Assembly: GCA_933228675.1 (NCBI GenBank)
Contig: OW121743.1
Span: 57,028,406-57,092,405, forward strand
From: Stomorhina lunata
Taxonomy: Eukaryota; Arthropoda; Insecta; Diptera; Rhiniidae
Length of the DNA: 64,000 bases
Reading direction: 5' to 3'
This document shows positions 60,102 to 64,000 of the stretch, one piece after another. Under the pieces are notes generated by a model. It ran no database searches. It was not told the DNA's origin and saw only the letters and a program-made list of their open reading frames with translations. The translations under genes were made by a program, and so were the position numbers. Position 1 is the first letter of the stretch. Every line of letters starts with the position of its first letter.

Positions 60102-60198
60102 TTTGTCTTTATACAGGCAAACTAACACCTTTGACCATAGTGGTGAAGGGTATCGTATGGTCGGGCTTTACCGTCTATAGCACTTTCTTACTTGTTTT
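60102..60198 (+). mobile_element. R-family element R4, right part
   Basis: TTTGTCTTTATACAGGCAAA ... TGGTGAAGGGTATCG ... TACTTGTTTT, the standard R-family end, directly after the inserted composite element. Confidence 0.9.
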
Positions 60199-61149
60199 AG
60201 ATATTTTGATGTGTTTTCGAACAAAAGAGTAACCGAAACTTTGAAAGGCAATAAAACTCTCATAAATTCGTTGAGTAATGAATTTGATGTTATGTTACCA
60301 TATAAAGATGAGTGGGTCCATACATTTCTATATACAGTCATTCATCCATCAAATCTATCCAACCTTTACATACTATACGAGTATCCTAACATAAAACTCA
60401 AATTCCAGCAAAGACTTTTTTTGAATCTTATTCGAATGATAATAAACTGAACATTAACAGATAATTCATTTAAACATAAAATGACAAATTTCGGTTAAAT
60501 TTTATTTTCTTACAAATTGTAAAAAAAAAAATTCTGTTTGATTTGACTTTTTTTTCTTTTTGGGTTAAATCTCCCAAAAAAAATTTCAATAGATTTTATT
60601 TTATTGCTTTTTTTTGTATTAAACAATTTTGTTGATCATCATAAATAATCGAAAAAACTGATTTTGTGAATTTTGAGTCAGTTGAAAAGATTTTTATAGC
60701 CATTTCTTAGTAGTTTTTTTTTCTACAATATCTTAAAAATTGACCACAATCAAATTTTTATATCTATGAAAAAAAAAGAAAAACATTTTTTGAGCAAAAT
60801 GAAAAGGAAAACTCTTTTCTTTTATGTTTTAGGAAATAAAGAAATCTTTTCTCTTGTTTGCCAAAAATTAAAGGACAAACTTATTTGTTGATTTTTTTTT
60901 TTTGTGAAAAACGAGTATATTGATTGATATTTGCTTTAATGGACTTGGAATTGATTAAATTTTTGGTCAGAAAGTTTTATTTAGTTTGCAAATTTTCTTT
61001 TTTCTTATAAAATATTAAGGAAATTAGGAGGAAATACATTAGCAAACAGTTTTTTTTTATCCTTGAACACAAATAAAATATTACATCCTAAAAGAGTAAA
61101 AAAATGTTAATGATGAAAATAAATTGATTAACAAGAAAATGTATGTCTC
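60199..61149. other. Unique spacer
   Basis: AT-rich DNA with many T-runs. A 79-codon frame at 60211-60450 has no recognised domain and a composition close to the surroundings. No gene supported. Confidence 0.55.
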
Positions 61150-61440
61150 GGGCAAAATCGCCTTATTCGATATCTATCGATATATTAGATATTTCATAAA
61201 CATTTGTGTAGCATACTTTTAGGATAATCTAAATAATATATGTATAATGTTAACTACATTGTAACTTATTTGTCAAAAGTTCTCTAATAGTAAAATAAAT
61301 AAGTTTATTTAAACTAAATGTTGTGACAAACAAATGGGTATTTTTTTTTTTTTTTTTTTGAAAATCCGTTAATTAGGTTACACAATATTTCCTAAAAAGT
61401 CTGAGCTTTCGATCGATATCATATGAGGCGATTTGACCCC
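61150..61440. mobile_element. GGG-CAAATCGCC element, copy 2 (291 bp, uninterrupted)
   Basis: The left end GGGCAAAATCGCC and, read inward, the right end GGGGTCAAATCGCC are followed inward by ATTCGATATCTATCGAT and ATGATATCGATCG. The interior has TTATTTGTCAAAAGTTC and a T20 run, and lacks the 1-kb insertion of the copy at 17991. This defines the size of the uninterrupted element. Non-coding; superfamily unassigned. Confidence 0.88.
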
Positions 61441-61504
61441 TGGAGTCAAAAATGTTCTTATTAAAAATATTGAATTTTATAGGAGAGTGATAAAAACTGT
61501 TTAA

Positions 61505-61603
61505 AGACTTAAACCAAAACAGATTACCGAAACACAATTTCTTTGAGTTTTGGGTAACTTCGGAAAGATTTGGGCAGTTTCGTTATCGCACGGGAACACA
61601 ACA
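61505..61603 (-). repeat. Dispersed repeat Z, copy 2
   Basis: Reverse complement of the segment at 23092-23170, with GTTTCGTTATCGCACGGGAA (reverse reading TTCCCGTGCGATAACGAAAC). It lies 65 bp from the GGG-CAAATCGCC element. That association is not repeated at the other copy. Confidence 0.75.
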
Positions 61604-62423
61604 ATTTTCATGAAAGTCAATTGAAATCAAAAACTTTATTTAAAAAATTGTGATCAAAAATTAAACAATAATAGATTTAGTTAAAACATTTGTTTAGATA
61701 TTCTTTAAGATAAATCCTTTGTAAAGGAAAGCACAGGAAAGCTTTTAAGAAATTTTGGTTTGAGGGAGTAATTTATAAGTTAATCTCATCTGTCCGAACT
61801 TACCCAGAGAGTAAAGAAACTGAACTTTTACTTTTCCTACGGTTAGTGTACTTCTCAATATATTTTACCAATAAGTGATGGGCCTTTATCTGTGGCAATA
61901 TGGAAGAGTAGCTTAAGTTGACATAAGAGAAAATTGAATTAAGGCGTTTATTAAGGTGTTTAGTCCGTTTTAAAAAATTCGGGTTTTCGTCAATGTTATG
62001 TACTTAAAATCTTCTGAATTTATCATTTTTATTTTAATATTCATCCTTATTCACTAATAAACATGTTACCAATATATTAATTCTTAACTTTTTCGGCGAA
62101 ATCAAGCAGAAGAAAAATTACGCAAAATTGATGATATCTCAATTTTCGACTTAAGCTATTCTTTCATGTTGCTACAGATATCTAAATCTATCGTTGACCT
62201 TGTATTTTTTTTTTTTTCATTTTTAGTCTTACATCCCATTGAGATATACCGATCAACTCAGAATCGGTAAGGAGAGTCCTCTGCCTGTATGTCTTTTGAA
62301 ATCAAGATTGTGGAGCTCCTAAGATAAGGTGAATTTTATATAAATAAGATTAAAGGAAATCCTGCAGAGTAGCTCTTAAATTTCAACAAAATCCATTAAC
62401 TCTTGTGATATCGGCATTAGTAA
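61604..62423. other. Unique spacer
   Basis: AT-rich with a T-run at about 62206-62219. Some less AT-biased stretches (62250-62310) but no open frame or motif recognised. Confidence 0.55.
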
Positions 62424-62505
62424 TGTTGTGGCTTAGTTGGTTAGCACATCAACTATTAAGCTTAGAATATCATACTCTATCTGGGTTCGTGCCCCAGTCA
62501 CAGCA
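62424..62505 (+). mobile_element. tRNA-like SINE-2 head
   Basis: A-box TGGCTTAGTTGG in the D-arm-like TGTGGCTTAGTTGGTTAGC, a T-arm CTGGG-TTCGTGC-CCCAG with a perfect 5-bp stem and B-box, and ends TGTTGTG / CACAGCA that can pair over seven bases (one G-T). The interval between D-arm and T-arm is too long for a standard tRNA. A related A-box half lies at 49052-49102 (reverse). Most likely a SINE head or tRNA-derived pseudogene. Confidence 0.75.
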
Positions 62506-63185
62506 AATATTAATATTTAAATAATAAATTACTACAGCATTCTTCATCGAAATTAACACGCTGTCGATGCAAAATAAATAAAATTGGGTGTTTAAATATT
62601 ACTTTTATCTTACAAGAGATGGCGCAACTTCACTATTCTAACAATATACATCACGTACAATTTCAATGTTAAATAATATACAGCTTTATTACTCCTTTTC
62701 ACAACTCTACTATCCTCTTTCCAAAGAAGATAACCCAATTCGTATATACACTATATGCGATTATATAGACAGCATTTGTCTGATTGTTACTTTTTTTAAA
62801 CAAAAAGTAGATAGAGTTTTACCCTAGTGGCGTTATAAATCATGTTTTTTATGAAACCTGCTCTGATAAGGGTCTAAATGAAAGGATAAATAATCAAATA
62901 TAAATTGAAAGCAAAAACAAACGATTTCACTTAAAAAGAAATGGAGCAATCTCTTCTCCCACTTACAAAATCGATATGGCACAATGGGTTAACTGATTTT
63001 GAAGAAATTTGAAAGGTATATATGTCCTATTTTCAAACATGGTCAGAGGGTCAAATAGGGCTCGATTTAATTTTTTATCAATAAATAGGTAATGTTTTTA
63101 TCAATAGCCTCTTTTTGGACAAAAACAAAAAGGATAGGAAAAGGAAAATTGGTTTCCCCATACAAATACTTATTTTAATAGCCTT
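62506..63185. other. Unique spacer
   Basis: AT-rich DNA, moderately less so at 62940-63070. No gene or element recognised. Confidence 0.5.
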
Positions 63186-63196
63186 TAACCTTTATT

Positions 63197-63508
63197 GTCG
63201 AACCATCGTGGTATAGCAGGTTAGACATCCGCCTCGCATACCGAGGTCCCAAATTCGATCCCCGCCCAGACCACTTGAAAAAAAAATAAATTAAAAAAAA
63301 ACGGCTGTTCACCTCATAAATTAGCTAGCCACTGGTTATTGAGTACTGGGCTATTTAAAACTCCTCTAACTAATGCACTTGCCGTTCGGAGCAGGTGTTA
63401 AAACATAGGTCCCTTTCAATAAGTCTAAAATAGAATCGGATGCTGCTCATTGTCTGAGAGAAGTACCTATTGTTCCAATTGGAATGTTGTCGGGGAATTT
63501 TATATATG
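63197..63508 (+). mobile_element. tRNA-derived SINE, copy 3, with 11-bp target-site duplication
   Basis: TAACCTTTATT precedes (63186-63196) and follows (63509-63519) the element. The body starts GTCGAACCATCGTGGTATAG, has A-box TGGTATAGCAGG, a B-box changed to AATTCGATCCC, and the same downstream body and GTCGGGGAATTT tail. The anticodon-loop-like region reads CTCGCAT here (CGC instead of AGC). Confidence 0.94.
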
Positions 63509-63527
63509 TAACCTTTATTCTTCTTTT

Positions 63528-64000
63528 AGTCAATGGCAGTAGTTAGAACCAAACCGGTGCAGGGGAACTTTGTTACTTCTACAAATTCACTTATTCGCGC
63601 ATTTCTTTAGAACTTTATATGCAAAGTCTTTAAACTTTGAAAATTAATATTTTTTTAACCAGATTGGTCAAAAATATGCAGAATAGGAACAGGCAGAGTT
63701 CTACCTTTCATCAAATATCCTCTAAGTTGTCACTAACACGGGCAAAGTCCGGTCTTTTGAACAGCCTTTAAACCAAATTTATCTTTTTTTCAATGGTAGT
63801 TGTTAGAACCGATTGTGGCAAAATCGGTAGAGGGGAACTTTATTGTATCTTTAGAACTTTTAAAGGCAAAGTCATCAAACTTTGTACGTTAATTTGTTTT
63901 ATTTGTGAGAGTAGGTTGGTTAAAAAGAAGCAGAATAGAAGCAGGCGAGCTTAATAAAAAAGGTATACAAATCGGGCAACGGCGGGCCTCCACATTTTGT
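63528..64000. repeat. Tandem duplication with ~260-bp period, running to the window edge
   Basis: CAATGGCAGTAGTTAGAACC at 63531 and CAATGGTAGTTGTTAGAACC at 63791 open two copies. Both continue with AGGGGAACTTT, CTTTAGAACTTT, GGCAAAGTC-like, AAACTTTG and a GCAGAATAG(G/A)A(A/G)CAGGC string. The second copy is incomplete because the window ends. Identity is moderate; no coding potential was recognised. Confidence 0.8.

Overview
The window looks like non-coding DNA from an insect nuclear genome, most likely a fly. It is strongly A+T rich. It carries piggyBac-type TTAA insertions, tRNA-derived SINEs with target-site duplications, and several copies of an interspersed repeat with TATACCCTTCACCAC / CTTACTTGTTTT ends, which I associate from memory with calyptrate flies. 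The host group is an inference. I could not support any intact protein-coding gene, rRNA or functional tRNA. Open frames are short or are by-products of tandem repeats. The unique spacers could be intron or intergenic DNA.

Layout. About 24 kb, well over a third of the window, is tandem minisatellite: a dozen arrays with units of 28 to 31 bp. Arrays A (1-1678) and B (2610-5222) have the same 31-bp unit in opposite orientation around a 0.9-kb spacer. Array C (6785-9470) has a higher-order repeat. Arrays D and E (10694-13352) are 29-bp arrays in opposite orientation meeting at a hairpin. Then come F (15180-15705), G (20546-22118), H (23405-26075), I (27670-29222), J (31418-34805, with 507/649-bp higher-order repeats), K (38195-39140), L (41600-43595) and M (45626-48510). 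All share one grammar: short A-tracts facing T-tracts in nested palindromes such as TTTTCTATAGAAAA, with a repeat length near three DNA helical turns.

The right third (48.5-64 kb) has few minisatellites and is a nest of transposable elements: a calyptrate-type interspersed repeat (R0-R4), a fold-back cluster (51.9-54.0 kb) split by one R copy, a composite element with 132-bp internal repeats inserted in another R copy, SINEs with clear target-site duplications, and two copies of a GGG..CAAATCGCC element. The left and middle parts also hold a 279-bp piggyBac-like MITE, a 687-bp piggyBac-like element inserted in array K, and a nested pair of elements at 18-19 kb.

Most notable: independent arrays with different unit sequences keep the same length, the same dyad symmetry and the same spacing of A/T tracts. 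This points to a structural constraint or a shared generating mechanism rather than to coding. A 144-bp unique module placed just before two different arrays suggests that array-seeding segments were copied.
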